From Streptomyces sp. HSG2 (GTDB lineage Bacteria; Actinomycetota; Actinomycetes; Streptomycetales; Streptomycetaceae), in NCBI RefSeq assembly GCF_016598575.1, contig NZ_CP066801.1:2108001-2172000 (forward strand): a stretch of 64,000 nt of DNA, read 5' to 3'. The notes beneath the pieces are model-generated. The model made no database searches. It worked only from the letters and a program-made list of their open reading frames with translations, and was not told the origin of the DNA. The stretch's first letter is position 1. Each line of letters opens with the position of its first letter. Below, one piece after another: positions 42,444-51,999 of the stretch. The position numbers were made by a program, and so were the translations under genes.

Positions 42444-43121
42444 TCAGCGTCCGGTCGCGGCGCCGCCCAACTCGCCCCGCCAGCGCCGGTACAGCCCGTG
42501 CTCGACGCCCGCGGCGTCGAGCACCCGCCCGGCGACGAAGTCCACCAGGTCCTGTATGTGCGTCGCGCCCGCGTAGAAGGCGGGCGAGGCGGGGACCACG
42601 GTGGCACCCGCGCCGTCCAGCGCGACGAGGTGCCGGAGGGTGGAACCGTCCAGGGGCGCCTCCCGGATGGTCACCACCAGCGGGCGCCGCTCCTTGAGGG
42701 TGACGCTCGCCGCCCGCTGGAGCAGGTCCTTGGACAGCCCCAGCGCGACGCCGGCCACACACGCCGTGGAGGCGGGCACGATCAGCATGCCGCGTGTCGG
42801 GTAGGACCCCGAGGACGGCCCCGCGGCGAGGTCCCCGGCGCTCCAGTACCGCACGCGGTCCGGCGCCGGGTCCACGTGGAAGGCGTCCGGCTCGCCGTCG
42901 GCGCCGCGGGACAGCCATCGCAGGAGGTCGTCGCGCCAGTGGGCGTCGCGGAAGGAGATGCCGGTCTCGTCGAGCAGGGTGAGGCGCGAGGCCCGGCTGA
43001 CGACGAGATCCACGCTCTCGCCCGCAGCGAGGAGCGCCCGCAGCACGGAGGCGGCGTACGGGGTGCCCGAGGCCCCCGAGACCCCCACGATCCAAGGCAC
43101 CCGTGTCGTCTGTCCTGGCAT
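42444..43121 (-). CDS. ubiX: UbiX-type flavin prenyltransferase
   Basis: 225 residues from ATG 43121 (GTG 43133 also possible). FMN-binding start PWIVGVSGASGTPYAASVLRALL, then LIVPASTACVAGVALGLSKDLLQRAASVTLKERRPLVVTIREAP, the typical UbiX/Pad1 signature. It makes prenylated FMN, the cofactor of the UbiD decarboxylase encoded at 44763, so the two form a functional pair in the late futalosine pathway. Confidence 0.94.
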   Translation of the reverse strand: MPGQTTRVPWIVGVSGASGTPYAASVLRALLAAGESVDLVVSRASRLTLLDETGISFRDAHWRDDLLRWLSRGADGEPDAFHVDPAPDRVRYWSAGDLAAGPSSGSYPTRGMLIVPASTACVAGVALGLSKDLLQRAASVTLKERRPLVVTIREAPLDGSTLRHLVALDGAGATVVPASPAFYAGATHIQDLVDFVAGRVLDAAGVEHGLYRRWRGELGGAATGR

Positions 43122-43223
43122 GGCTGGGTTCACGGGAGCGAGCCTATCCGGCCGGGGACGGCGGGAACCGGGCCAGGGGTGTCGGGCGTTCTCCTCACGA
43201 GAGGCCGAGTGACGGGGGTCGCC

Positions 43224-43847
43224 ATGGTCATGGGACCGGACACGCGGCGCGGGGAGCCGGGGTCGGCCCGCGCGGACCGCGTGCGGACGGCCGCCCGGCT
43301 GATGTCGGGTTGGGTGGCCCTGCTGTGGGTCCTGGAGATCGTCGACGTGGCCACGGGCAACGCGCTCGATCGCTTCGGCATCGTGCCACGCGTCCCGTCG
43401 GAGTTGGTCAACATCGTGCCGGCCGCGTTCATCCACTTCGGTTTCGCCCATCTCGTGGCCAACACCGTGCCACTCCTGATCCTGGGCTTCCTCGCGGCCT
43501 TGGGGGGCATCCGTCGGTTCCTCGCCGTCTGCGCGTTGATCATCGTCGTGGGCGGACTCGGCGTCTGGCTGGTCTCCCCGGCGCACAGCAACACGGCGGG
43601 CGCCTCCGGCGTCGTCTTCGGCCTCTTCGGGTTCCTGGTGGTCAGCGGGTTCGTGGAGCGGCGCCCGCTGGGCATCCTGGTCGGGGTGCTGGTCGCCGCC
43701 GTGTGGGGTGCCTCCGTCCTCGGGGGCATCGCCCCCGCCCAGTCCGGGGTCAGCTGGCAAGGGCACCTGTTCGGCCTGATGGCGGGCGTGGCGGCGGCGT
43801 TCCTCTTCCGCCGCCGGGAGGCGGGCGACGACCCACCGCTCCTGTGA
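43224..43847 (+). CDS. Rhomboid-family intramembrane serine protease
   Basis: 207 residues from ATG 43224 (GTG 43209 with a GAGAGG site is an alternative). Six hydrophobic segments. Catalytic motifs intact: HFGFAHLVANTVPL, GASGVVFGL (Ser128) and WQGHLFGLMAG (His181). A membrane protease with unknown substrate. On the opposite strand to the menaquinone genes and convergent with mqnP (13-base gap). Confidence 0.92.
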   Translation: MVMGPDTRRGEPGSARADRVRTAARLMSGWVALLWVLEIVDVATGNALDRFGIVPRVPSELVNIVPAAFIHFGFAHLVANTVPLLILGFLAALGGIRRFLAVCALIIVVGGLGVWLVSPAHSNTAGASGVVFGLFGFLVVSGFVERRPLGILVGVLVAAVWGASVLGGIAPAQSGVSWQGHLFGLMAGVAAAFLFRRREAGDDPPLL

Positions 43848-43860
43848 GACCGACGTCGGG

Positions 43861-44766
43861 TCAGACGGTGAGTCCCCTGACCAGCAGGTCCAGTAGGGCG
43901 CAGAGGAAAAGGGCGATGCCGATGAAGCCGTTGACGCTGAAGAACGCCCTGTTGACACGCGTGAGGTCGTGGGGGCGGACGATGCTGTGCTCATAGGCGA
44001 AGGCGCCCACGACGACGAGCAGTCCCAGCCAGAAGAAGGCGCCCGCGTCGGTGGCGAGCGCGTACCAGACGAGCAGGGCGGTCGTCACCGCGTGGCACAC
44101 GCGGGCGCCCCGGACGGCGGCGGGGACCCCGAATCGGGCCGGCACCGACCGCACCCCCGTCCGCCGGTCGGCCTCGACGTCCTGGCAGGCGTAGACGAGA
44201 TCGAAACCACCGATCCAGACTCCGACGGCGAGGCCCAGCACGACGGCGTCCCATGACCAACTGCCGGAGATCGCCAGCCAACCGCCCACCGGCCCCATCG
44301 CCTGGGCCAGCCCCAGGATGGCCTGCGGGAAGTCGGTGAAGCGTTTGCCGTACGGGTACACCACCATCGGCACGACGGCGACGGGTGCCAAGGCGAGGCA
44401 GAGCGGGTTGAGCAGCGCCGCGGCGCCGAGGAACACCGCCAGGGCGATCGACGCACCGGTCCAGGCGTGCCGCACCGACACGGCGCCGGTGACCAGCTCG
44501 CGCTGGGCGGTGCGCGGGTTCCGCGCGTCGATCTCGCGGTCGATGACGCGGTTGACGGCCATCGCGAACGTGCGGAGCCCGACCATAGCGAGGGTCACCA
44601 GGAGCAGCCGGCCCCAGTCGATCCGCCCGTCGCCCTCGTACATCGCGGTCAGCGCGGCGATGTAGGCGAAGGGGAGCGCGAAGACCGAGTGCTCGATCAT
44701 CACCAGCCGCAGGAAGGCGCGGGTGCGACCGGGCTGCCGCGGCATCGCGGCGGAGGCGCTGGTCAC
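43861..44766 (-). CDS. mqnP: Menaquinone prenyltransferase MqnP (UbiA family)
   Basis: 301 residues from GTG 44766, overlapping the UbiD-type stop by 4 bases. UbiA Asp motifs are present: NRVIDREID (Asn72, Asp76, Asp80) and DLVYACQDVEADRRTG. About eight membrane helices. It attaches the polyprenyl tail to the naphthoate-type precursor in the futalosine route. Co-translated with the decarboxylase. Confidence 0.95.
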   Translation of the reverse strand: MTSASAAMPRQPGRTRAFLRLVMIEHSVFALPFAYIAALTAMYEGDGRIDWGRLLLVTLAMVGLRTFAMAVNRVIDREIDARNPRTAQRELVTGAVSVRHAWTGASIALAVFLGAAALLNPLCLALAPVAVVPMVVYPYGKRFTDFPQAILGLAQAMGPVGGWLAISGSWSWDAVVLGLAVGVWIGGFDLVYACQDVEADRRTGVRSVPARFGVPAAVRGARVCHAVTTALLVWYALATDAGAFFWLGLLVVVGAFAYEHSIVRPHDLTRVNRAFFSVNGFIGIALFLCALLDLLVRGLTV

Positions 44767-46220
44767 AGCCCGTACTCCTTCCAGCGGCGGTCGACCTTGG
44801 CCGCCGTCTCGGGATCGGACAGCACCATCTCGGGCCAACCACCGTCGCGCGTGTATCCCTCCTCGGGCAGCTTGCGCGTGGCGTCGATCCCGGCCTTGCC
44901 TCCCCAGTACTGCTGATAGGAGGCGTGGTCGAGGTGGTCGACGGGGCCTTCGACCACGGTGAGGTCGCGGGCGTAGTCGGTGTTGCCGAGGGCCCGCCAG
45001 GACACCTCGTGCGGGTCGTGGACGTCGCAGTCCGCGTCCACGACGACGATCAGCTTGGTCAGGGACATCATGTGGGCGCCCCAGATGGCGTGCATGACCT
45101 TCTGGGCGTGTTTGGGGTACTTCTTGTCGATCGAGACGATCGCGCAGTTGTGGAATCCGCCCGACTCGGGCAGGTGGTAGTCCACGATGTCCGGCACGAT
45201 GATCTTGAGGAGCGGGAGGAAGAAGCGCTCGGTCGCCCGGCCCAGGGGACCGTCCTCCGTCGGCGGCCGACCGACCACGATCGACTGGAGCAGCGGGCGG
45301 CGGCGCGTCGTGACGCAGTCGATGGTCAGCGCCGGGAAGGGCTCCCGCGGCGTGTAGAAGCCGGTGTGGTCGCCGAACGGCCCCTCGGGGAGCGTCTCGC
45401 CCGGCTCCAACCAGCCCTCCAGGACGACCTCGGCATGGGCCGGCACCTGGAGGGGCACCGTCAGGCAGTCGACCATCTCGACCCGCTTGCCCGCGAGGAA
45501 ACCGGCGAAGAGGTACTCGTCGATGTCCCCGGGCAGCGGCGCCGTGGAGGCGTACGTCACGGCGGGCGGGCAGCCGAAGGCGATGGCGACCGGCAACCGC
45601 TCACCCCGCCGTGCGGCGACCTGGTAGTGGTTCCGACTGTCCTTGTGGATCTGCCAGTGCATCCCGATGGTGCGCTTGTCGTGCCGCTGAAGGCGGTAGA
45701 GGCCGAGGTTGCGGACACCCGTCTCGGGGTCCTTGGTGTGCGTCAACCCCAGATTGAAGAAGGAACCGCCGTCCTGCGGCCAGGTGAAGAGCGCGGGCAG
45801 CCGCTCCAGGTCCACGTCGTCACCTCTGAGGACGACCTGTTGCACCGGCGCGTCGCCGGGTTTGACCTTGCGCGGCGGCACGTGGGCCATGGCACCCAGC
45901 TTCCCGAACGCCTCCCGGACCCCGACGAAGCCGTGCGGCAGCTCGGGCTTGAGCAGCCCCCCGATCCTGTCGGAGATCTCGTCGTACGAGCCGAGCCCGA
46001 GCGCCTTGAGCAAGCGCCGGTCGGTGCCGAACACGTTCATCGCCAGCGGCGTCGAGGAGCCCTTCACGTTCTCGAAGAGCAGCGCCGGACCGCCGGACTT
46101 GTTCACCCGGTCGACGATCTCCCCGACCTCCAGACGCGGGTCGACCTCGGCCTTGACACGTTTGAGGTCTCCGTCGCGCTCCAGCGCTCTGAGCAGGGAG
46201 CGAAGATCGTCGTAAGCCAT
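44763..46220 (-). CDS. mqnL: UbiD-family menaquinone biosynthesis decarboxylase
   Basis: 485 residues from ATG 46220. UbiD hallmark: [33 protein letters not shown], a [22 protein letters not shown] prFMN-site block, the E-x-P segment [15 protein letters not shown], and [23 protein letters not shown]. It decarboxylates the ring acid late in the pathway and needs prenyl-FMN from the UbiX protein. Symbol given by analogy to the Streptomyces pathway. Confidence 0.93.
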   Translation of the reverse strand: MAYDDLRSLLRALERDGDLKRVKAEVDPRLEVGEIVDRVNKSGGPALLFENVKGSSTPLAMNVFGTDRRLLKALGLGSYDEISDRIGGLLKPELPHGFVGVREAFGKLGAMAHVPPRKVKPGDAPVQQVVLRGDDVDLERLPALFTWPQDGGSFFNLGLTHTKDPETGVRNLGLYRLQRHDKRTIGMHWQIHKDSRNHYQVAARRGERLPVAIAFGCPPAVTYASTAPLPGDIDEYLFAGFLAGKRVEMVDCLTVPLQVPAHAEVVLEGWLEPGETLPEGPFGDHTGFYTPREPFPALTIDCVTTRRRPLLQSIVVGRPPTEDGPLGRATERFFLPLLKIIVPDIVDYHLPESGGFHNCAIVSIDKKYPKHAQKVMHAIWGAHMMSLTKLIVVVDADCDVHDPHEVSWRALGNTDYARDLTVVEGPVDHLDHASYQQYWGGKAGIDATRKLPEEGYTRDGGWPEMVLSDPETAAKVDRRWKEYGL

Positions 46221-46306
46221 GCCGTCCAGTATCCCCGAGCCGCTACCCTGACCCTGTACCGCCCACCCCTTCGCCTGACCGCTCGTCGGGAACCGAAAGA
46301 GGTCGC

Positions 46307-46663
46307 ATGCTTCGGGTGCTGATGTTCCTCGTGCCACTGGCGTTGAGCGTCTACGCGTTCATCGACTGCATCGGCACCAAGGACGAGGACGTGCGCCACA
46401 TGCCCAAGGCGCTGTGGGCGATCCTCGTGCTGCTGTTCCCCCTGGTCGGATCGATCTCCTGGATCATCGCGGGGAAGAAGCGACACGGCACGGGCCCGCT
46501 CGCGGGACGCGCCGCGTGGGTGGCGCCCGACGACAACCCGGAGTTCCTGAAGTCCCTGGGCGATCCCGCCCCCGGCACCCCCGACCCCGGGACCGAGCCC
46601 GAGGAACGGCGAAAGCGCGACAAGGACCGGGACGACGACGGCGAGAAGGACCGCGACGCCTGA
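46307..46663 (+). CDS. PLD nuclease N-terminal domain membrane protein
   Basis: 118 residues from ATG 46307. Two membrane helices with the PLDc_N motif ([40 protein letters not shown], seen as two blocks), then a charged tail rich in Arg, Lys, Asp and Glu. No phospholipase catalytic HKD motif; stand-alone versions like this are common small actinobacterial membrane proteins of unknown role. Divergent from the decarboxylase. Confidence 0.88.
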   Translation: MLRVLMFLVPLALSVYAFIDCIGTKDEDVRHMPKALWAILVLLFPLVGSISWIIAGKKRHGTGPLAGRAAWVAPDDNPEFLKSLGDPAPGTPDPGTEPEERRKRDKDRDDDGEKDRDA

Positions 46664-47023
46664 CGTCGGCCTCGGCAGGGGGCGTCGGCGGTCCCGAGAC
46701 AGGCGTCGAGCCGCGCACCCGGAGCCGAACCACGCCGCCGCCACGCCGGGCGGCGGCTCCCGGACAAGCCTCGCACCCTCGCGCCCTGCCGACCCGGCCC
46801 CTCCGGCACGCCGGGATCCCCGCCCGCCCGGCGAACACCCCGCCGGCGGCGCGCCTCGACGGGCCCGGCCGCGAGCCGGGGTACGTCCCGGTACGGAGGT
46901 CGCGGCCGACGCGACGAGAGCGCGCCGACCTCCCGACGACGTCACGCCGAACGAGTCCCCTCTTGTGACGATCGATCCCCCTGCGTCACGATTTCTCCAC
47001 CGACCGTGACGGAGGGAATACGG
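46664..47023. other. Intergenic region
   Basis: About 360 bases with no supported gene. It ends in a GGAGGG site for the next gene. Confidence 0.45.
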
Positions 47024-47641
47024 ATGGAACCGGGAACGCTCGTCTACGACCCGCGCACGCGCCGAGTGGGCGAGTACCAGGGCCAGGTGGGCACGTGCGC
47101 GGTGCTGCGTCCGGTCGGCGGGGGACGGGCGTGGCGGGCGGATCCGGCCCTGGTCCGCGAGGCCACCTCGCAGGAGCGGCTGCACGCCGAGGTGCGGGCG
47201 GCCAACGACCGTTCCACCAGCGGGCTGGTGACCGCCTACCCCTTTGTCTCCGTGGGCCCGCCGCCGGAGCCGCTGTCGGACTGCGCCGAGTGCGCGACGC
47301 TCGCCTCCCGGCGCGACGCGGCACGGGCGGGTGGGGACGAGAGCGCGGAGACCGACGCCGACGTTCTGCTGGCCCGCCACCACGAAAATCGACACGTCGA
47401 GGAACGGGTCTGGTACGTGCCGTACACGATCGTGCGGGACCCGTCGGCCGAGCCGGAGTACCAGGCCAGTTGCGTCTCCGCCGACGGGACGGGCTGCGGG
47501 GCGGCCTCCGGACCGTGCGCCTCGCCGGAGGAGGTGGAGCAGTGGCAACACCGGCACACGCGGGAGACCCGGCACACCCGCTACCGCCGGAGCTTCGCGG
47601 ACTACGCGGTCCTGGACCGCCGGCCCGAGCCCGGCCGCTAG
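47024..47641 (+). CDS. Hypothetical protein with C-terminal Cys-rich domain (DUF7848-like)
   Basis: 205 residues from ATG 47024, which has a well-placed GGAGGG site (GTG 47006 also in frame). Three parts: an N-terminal strand-rich segment (MEPGTLVYDPRTRRVGEYQG to about 50), a middle CAECATLASRRDAARAGG helix with a His/Asp tail (about 90-130), and a C-terminal block with ASCVSADGTGCGAASGPCAS, then HTRETRHTRYRRSF. Each part resembles a separate small Streptomyces protein that I recall near GntR/DUF397-type genes, so this may be a natural fusion. Function unknown; metal binding by the Cys/His sets is possible. Confidence 0.7.
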   Translation: MEPGTLVYDPRTRRVGEYQGQVGTCAVLRPVGGGRAWRADPALVREATSQERLHAEVRAANDRSTSGLVTAYPFVSVGPPPEPLSDCAECATLASRRDAARAGGDESAETDADVLLARHHENRHVEERVWYVPYTIVRDPSAEPEYQASCVSADGTGCGAASGPCASPEEVEQWQHRHTRETRHTRYRRSFADYAVLDRRPEPGR

Positions 47642-47739
47642 CGCCTCCGGCGGGGCTTCCGCCCCCCGCACGCGCACCGTCGCGGCGGCCCGCCCGACGC
47701 GTGCCCCCCCGGCCGGCCCGATCCACCCGCCACGCCGGT

Positions 47740-48144
47740 TCAACTCGGCCGTTCCAGCAGGTCCAGGAGGCGCTCGAAGCGGGCGCGCCAGCGTTCCTCG
47801 CTCTCCGGTCCGCCGCGGAACTCGTGGGTGAAACGCAGGGTGGACGCATCGTCACCGTCGCGCTCCAAGTGGAAGCGAAGGCGCGCGCCGTCCTCCAGCG
47901 TGTACTCCGCGACCCGGTCGACGTCCCAGGCCGTGATCCGTCCGGCACCCACTCCCCTCAGGCTGACGGCCCCGCCGAGGCGGGGTTCGAGGGTGTCGGC
48001 GCGGGTGTACCAGGTCGAGAGGCCGCCGGCCGTGGTCAGGACCGGCCAGACGATCTCCATGGGTCGCGGGAGCCTCACCAGGAAGTGCAGCAGCCGAGAA
48101 CCGCCGCGGACCCGGGCTTCCTCCTGCTCGATGGAACCGGTCAT
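47740..48144 (-). CDS. SRPBCC/AHSA1-type protein
   Basis: 134 residues from ATG 48144. Strand-rich START-like fold with VRLPRPMEIVWPVLTTAGGLSTWYT near the start and TLRFTHEFRGGPESEERW near the end, as in AHSA1 and polyketide-cyclase-like proteins. It probably binds a hydrophobic ligand; identity unknown. Confidence 0.75.
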   Translation of the reverse strand: MTGSIEQEEARVRGGSRLLHFLVRLPRPMEIVWPVLTTAGGLSTWYTRADTLEPRLGGAVSLRGVGAGRITAWDVDRVAEYTLEDGARLRFHLERDGDDASTLRFTHEFRGGPESEERWRARFERLLDLLERPS

Positions 48145-48246
48145 GCCTCCAGCGTCACTCGCGGCGGGCGCGGAAGCGAACCCGGTCGTGGGTCCCGTGC
48201 CGCCCGGGCGCGCCCGAGGTCGGCGGCGCGTGGCCGGCGGGACGGA

Positions 48247-49404
48247 TCAGAGGCCGACGGCGCGCAGGGCCCCCAGGCCGACGTCGGCGTACGAGTGCTT
48301 GCCGGAGACGAGCAGGTTGACGCCGTAGTAGTTGAACAGCCAGCAGGCGAAGGCGGCCAGGGCCAGATAGGCGGCCCGGCGGCCCTTCCAACCGGCGGTG
48401 GCACGGGCGTGGAGGTAGCAGGCGTAGGCGATCCAGGTGATGAACGACCAGACCTCCTTGGGGTCCCAGCCCCAGTACCGCCCCCAGGCGTCGCCGGCCC
48501 AGATGGCGCCCGCGATGATCGTGAAGGTCCAGAGGGGGAAGACCGCCGCGTTGACCCGGTAGGCGAACTTGTCGAGGGAGGCGGCGGCGGGCAGGCGCTC
48601 CAGGACGGATCCGGCGAACCGGCCGGGTCGGCCGCCGCTCGCGAGTTTGCTCTCGAAGGCGTCCTTGAAGAGATAGAGGATGGTGGAGACCGCGCCGACG
48701 TAGAAGACCGCCCCACAGAAGATCGCGGTGGAGACGTGGATCCACAGCCAGTACGACTGGAGGGCGGGCACCAGCTGGTCGCTGGCGGTGTAGAGCACGG
48801 TGACGGCCAGGCCCAGGTCCAGCAGGACGGTCGTGGCCAGCGGCAGGCCGAGCCAGCGGACGTTCTTCCGCAGGGCGAGGAGGACGAGGAACACACCCAC
48901 GACGGTCGTGGTGAACGTGATGTTGAACTCGTACATGTTGCCCCACGGCGCCCGGCGGACCGAGAGGGCGCGGGTGAGGACGCCGCCGAACTCCAGGGCG
49001 AAGGCGAGGACGGTGAGCGAGATCGCGACGCGTCCGTAGAGGTCGCCCTTCTCCGTGCCGCCGTGGGCGCCGGGGCCGTCGGGCACGTCCCGCGATCCGG
49101 CGGCCGAGCGGACGACGACCTCGGGGCGGTCCAGGACGGCGGTCTCGCCTCCGCGCCGCACGGTGACGGTGGGGGGCGCCGTCTTCCGCGCGGGTTCCGA
49201 CGTGGTCGCGGTGAGCGCGGCGGCGGTCCGTCCCACCTTGCTGCGACTACCGAAGATCCATTCGGCGATGTAGGCGAGGAAGGCCAGGGTGTACACCGCC
49301 ATCGCCGAGTAGATCAGCGAGTTGCTGGTGTCGGCGAGGCTCTCGTTGGTGGCCGCGGCCAGGTCGGCGGCGACGGCGAAGGGGGACGTGGCGGCGAGAG
49401 TCAC
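48247..49404 (-). CDS. ccsB: Cytochrome c biogenesis protein CcsB (CcsA family)
   Basis: 385 residues from GTG 49404, overlapping the resB stop by 4 bases. Multi-helix membrane protein with the tryptophan-rich heme-handling motif WGRYWGWDPKEVWSFITW (about residues 303-320) and flanking His residues. With ResB it exports heme and ligates it to apocytochrome c on the outer side of the membrane (system II). Confidence 0.95.
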   Translation of the reverse strand: MTLAATSPFAVAADLAAATNESLADTSNSLIYSAMAVYTLAFLAYIAEWIFGSRSKVGRTAAALTATTSEPARKTAPPTVTVRRGGETAVLDRPEVVVRSAAGSRDVPDGPGAHGGTEKGDLYGRVAISLTVLAFALEFGGVLTRALSVRRAPWGNMYEFNITFTTTVVGVFLVLLALRKNVRWLGLPLATTVLLDLGLAVTVLYTASDQLVPALQSYWLWIHVSTAIFCGAVFYVGAVSTILYLFKDAFESKLASGGRPGRFAGSVLERLPAAASLDKFAYRVNAAVFPLWTFTIIAGAIWAGDAWGRYWGWDPKEVWSFITWIAYACYLHARATAGWKGRRAAYLALAAFACWLFNYYGVNLLVSGKHSYADVGLGALRAVGL

Positions 49405-51224
49405 TTCTTCTCGGCCCTCTCGGCTGATGCGGCTGCGGGGTCGGATGGGTCGGACGCCGAACGTCCAGATCCCGGCGGCCCGGCGCCCGGACCGCCGTCG
49501 GCGGGCGGGCCGGAATCCGGCGGGCCGTCGGCGGCCTCGGGGGCGTCGGCGGGCGGGGCGTCGGCTTCGGGGAGCCCCGGCGCGCGCGCGTAGAGGGCGG
49601 CGGCGAGGTCTCCGAGTTCCTCGGGCAGTCTGGCGGACTCGCCACGCCCGAGGCCGGCCATCTCGACGACGGTCACTCCGTCGGCGCCCTCGACGGCCCG
49701 CACCCAGACACGGCGGCGCTGGACGAACAGGGAGGCGGCGAGACCGCCGATGGCGGCAACCGCGCCGGCGAGGGCCCAGCCGCCGGCCGGCTCACGGGTG
49801 ACCTGGAAACCGGCCCACTCCGTGACGCCCTCGAAGGTGACGGTGCCGGCACCCTCGGGCAGGGTCATGGTCTCACCGAGGGCCAACCGTTCCTTGAACA
49901 GCTCGCCGTCGTCGTCCCGGAACTCCTCCAGGTTGGTCTTGTCGAGCCGGTAGACGCTCTGCGGGAGGCCCGCGTCCACGCCGAGGTCGCCGTGGTAGGC
50001 GGAGAGCGCGAGCATCGGGTTGATCAGCGCGGGGAAGCGGGAGAGCATCGTGGTGCCCTCGCCGCCGTAGGTGGGGAGGAAGAAGGCGTTGAAGCCGAGT
50101 TGTTCCTTCTCCCCGGCCGCGTTGCGGTAGCCGTCCATGACCTTGACGGCCCCGGAGGAGGTCACGTTGCCGTCCAGGGGGAGCAGCGGCACCGCCTCTC
50201 GGTCCATCGCGACCTCGCCGCGGGCGTCCCGCACGGTCAGGATCGGCGCGTAGCCGTGGCTGACGAGGTAGACCTTCGAGCCGTCGACCTCCAAGGGCTC
50301 GTTGACCTTGATGGTGGCGGCCCGCTCCTCGCCGTAGGCGCCCTCGTGGTACGTGATGTCGGCCTCGAACGTGCGAGGGGTGCCGCGGTTGGGGCCGGTC
50401 GGCTCGTAGGTGCCCTTGAAGTCGTTCAGGGTGAAGCCGAAGGGGGCGAGGTCGTCCGGGGTGAAGAGGTTGCCGGACCGGAAGTCGTCGAACTGGGTGA
50501 GCGTGTTGGAGAAGCCACCGCCCTCCAGGACCAGCTTGTTCCCCTCGTACCGGAAGAGCTGTCCCCAGGCGAACGCGACCAGCATCACGATCAGCGCGAC
50601 GTGGAAGAGGAGGTTGCCCGCCTCGCGCAGATACCCCTTCTCGGCGGACACCGCGTCCCCGCCGGTCTCGACCCGGAAGCGGCGTCCGCGCAGCACCGCG
50701 AGCGCCGCCTCCCGGACCCGCTCGGGCGCGACCTCGGTGCGCCAGGTGGTGTGGGCGGGCAGTCGGGTCAGCCGGCGGGGCGCGCCGGGGGGGCGACCGC
50801 GCAGTTGGCCGACGAACTGCCAGGTGCGGGGGACGATGCAGCCGATCAGGGAGACGAAGAGCAGGATGTAGATGGCGGAGAACCACACCGAGCTGTAGAC
50901 GTCGAAGAGACCGAGCGCGTCGTAGACGGGGGCGAGGGTCCGGTGGCGTTCGCGGAAGTCCTCCACCTGCGTGGCGTCGATGCCGTTCTGCGGGATCAGT
51001 GATCCGGGGATCGCGCCGAGGGACAGCAGCAGGAGCAGCAGCAGGGCGACGCGCATCGAGGTGAGCTGGCGCCAGAACCAGCGTGCCCAGCCGACGATCC
51101 CCAGGGCGGGTGGCTGGGTCGTCTCCTCCTCGGGCGCCGTGGACAGCCGGGTGGCGGCGTCCTCCGTCTGGGCGTCGGTCCCGTCGTCGGTTCGGCGGGG
51201 CGTGTCGGTGGTCGGGTCGCTCAT
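49401..51224 (-). CDS. resB: Cytochrome c biogenesis protein ResB
   Basis: 607 residues from ATG 51224. Charged, disordered N-terminus (about 45 residues), then helices at about 60-80 and 115-135 with RVALLLLLLLSLGAIPGSLIPQ and FVSLIGCIVPRT, a third at about 200-220, and a large extracytoplasmic domain before the last helix (WALAGAVAAIGGLAASLFV). The C-terminal tail is Pro/Asp/Ala-rich. Partner of CcsB. Confidence 0.94.
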   Translation of the reverse strand: MSDPTTDTPRRTDDGTDAQTEDAATRLSTAPEEETTQPPALGIVGWARWFWRQLTSMRVALLLLLLLSLGAIPGSLIPQNGIDATQVEDFRERHRTLAPVYDALGLFDVYSSVWFSAIYILLFVSLIGCIVPRTWQFVGQLRGRPPGAPRRLTRLPAHTTWRTEVAPERVREAALAVLRGRRFRVETGGDAVSAEKGYLREAGNLLFHVALIVMLVAFAWGQLFRYEGNKLVLEGGGFSNTLTQFDDFRSGNLFTPDDLAPFGFTLNDFKGTYEPTGPNRGTPRTFEADITYHEGAYGEERAATIKVNEPLEVDGSKVYLVSHGYAPILTVRDARGEVAMDREAVPLLPLDGNVTSSGAVKVMDGYRNAAGEKEQLGFNAFFLPTYGGEGTTMLSRFPALINPMLALSAYHGDLGVDAGLPQSVYRLDKTNLEEFRDDDGELFKERLALGETMTLPEGAGTVTFEGVTEWAGFQVTREPAGGWALAGAVAAIGGLAASLFVQRRRVWVRAVEGADGVTVVEMAGLGRGESARLPEELGDLAAALYARAPGLPEADAPPADAPEAADGPPDSGPPADGGPGAGPPGSGRSASDPSDPAAASAERAEKK

Positions 51225-51227
51225 CGG

Positions 51228-51998
51228 TCAGATCCCCACCACGAAGCCGTCGGACCAGGTCTGCGTCTGCGCCACGATGCCGTCCCAGGCTCCGGTGAGC
51301 AGGAGGATACCCGTGACGATCATCATCGTGCCGCCGAGGCGCATCACCCAGACGTAGTGACGCTTGACCCAGCCGAAGGCGCCGAGGGCCTTGCGGAAGG
51401 CGACGGCGGCGACCACGAAGGGCACCCCGAGTCCCGCGCAGTAGGCGACGGTCAGCAACGCGCCGCGCCCCGCTCCGGCCTGGCTGGAGGAGAGCGCCAG
51501 CACCGAGGCGAGCGTCGGGCCGATGCACGGAGTCCAACCGATGCCGAACAACGCGCCGACCAGGGGCGCGCCGGCCAGGCCGGTCACGGGGCGCTTGTGG
51601 AAACGCAGGTCCCGCTGGGTGAACCAGGGCATCAGGCCCATGAACAGGGCACCCATGAGGATCATGAAGGCGCCCAGTATCCGGGAGAGCACGTCCCTGC
51701 TCTCCTGGAGCGTGGCGCCGAAGTAGCCGAACAGCGCGCCGCTGGAGACGAAGACGGCGGTGAACCCGAGGACGAAGAGGCCGGCGCCGGCGACCATCCG
51801 ACCGCGGCGGGCCTCGGCGAGGTCCGCGCCGGTGACGCCGGTCACGTAGGAGAGGTAGCCGGGGACGAGGGGCAGGACGCAGGGCGAGAAGAAGGAGACC
51901 AGGCCGCCGAGGACGGCGATCGGCAGGGCCATCAGCAGAGCGCCGTTCAGGACGGTGTCGTTGAGACCCGTCGCGGCCGACAGGGACACTGTCGTCAC
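51228..51998 (-). CDS. ccdA: CcdA-type thiol-disulfide transporter
   Basis: 256 residues from GTG 51998. Six-helix DsbD-like core with both catalytic cysteines: SFFSPCVLPLVPGYLSYV (first) and GIGWTPCIGPTLASVLAL (second). It carries reducing power across the membrane to ResA for apocytochrome reduction. Three bases from resB and one from the resA stop, so one operon resA-ccdA-resB-ccsB. Confidence 0.94.
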   Translation of the reverse strand: MTTVSLSAATGLNDTVLNGALLMALPIAVLGGLVSFFSPCVLPLVPGYLSYVTGVTGADLAEARRGRMVAGAGLFVLGFTAVFVSSGALFGYFGATLQESRDVLSRILGAFMILMGALFMGLMPWFTQRDLRFHKRPVTGLAGAPLVGALFGIGWTPCIGPTLASVLALSSSQAGAGRGALLTVAYCAGLGVPFVVAAVAFRKALGAFGWVKRHYVWVMRLGGTMMIVTGILLLTGAWDGIVAQTQTWSDGFVVGI

Positions 51999-51999
51999 G

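Noticed and set aside
47095..49593. An 832-codon plus-strand frame across the SRPBCC and ccsB genes
   Set aside because: The product is low-complexity Gly/Glu/Arg and overlaps well-supported minus-strand genes; third-position bias favours the minus strand.
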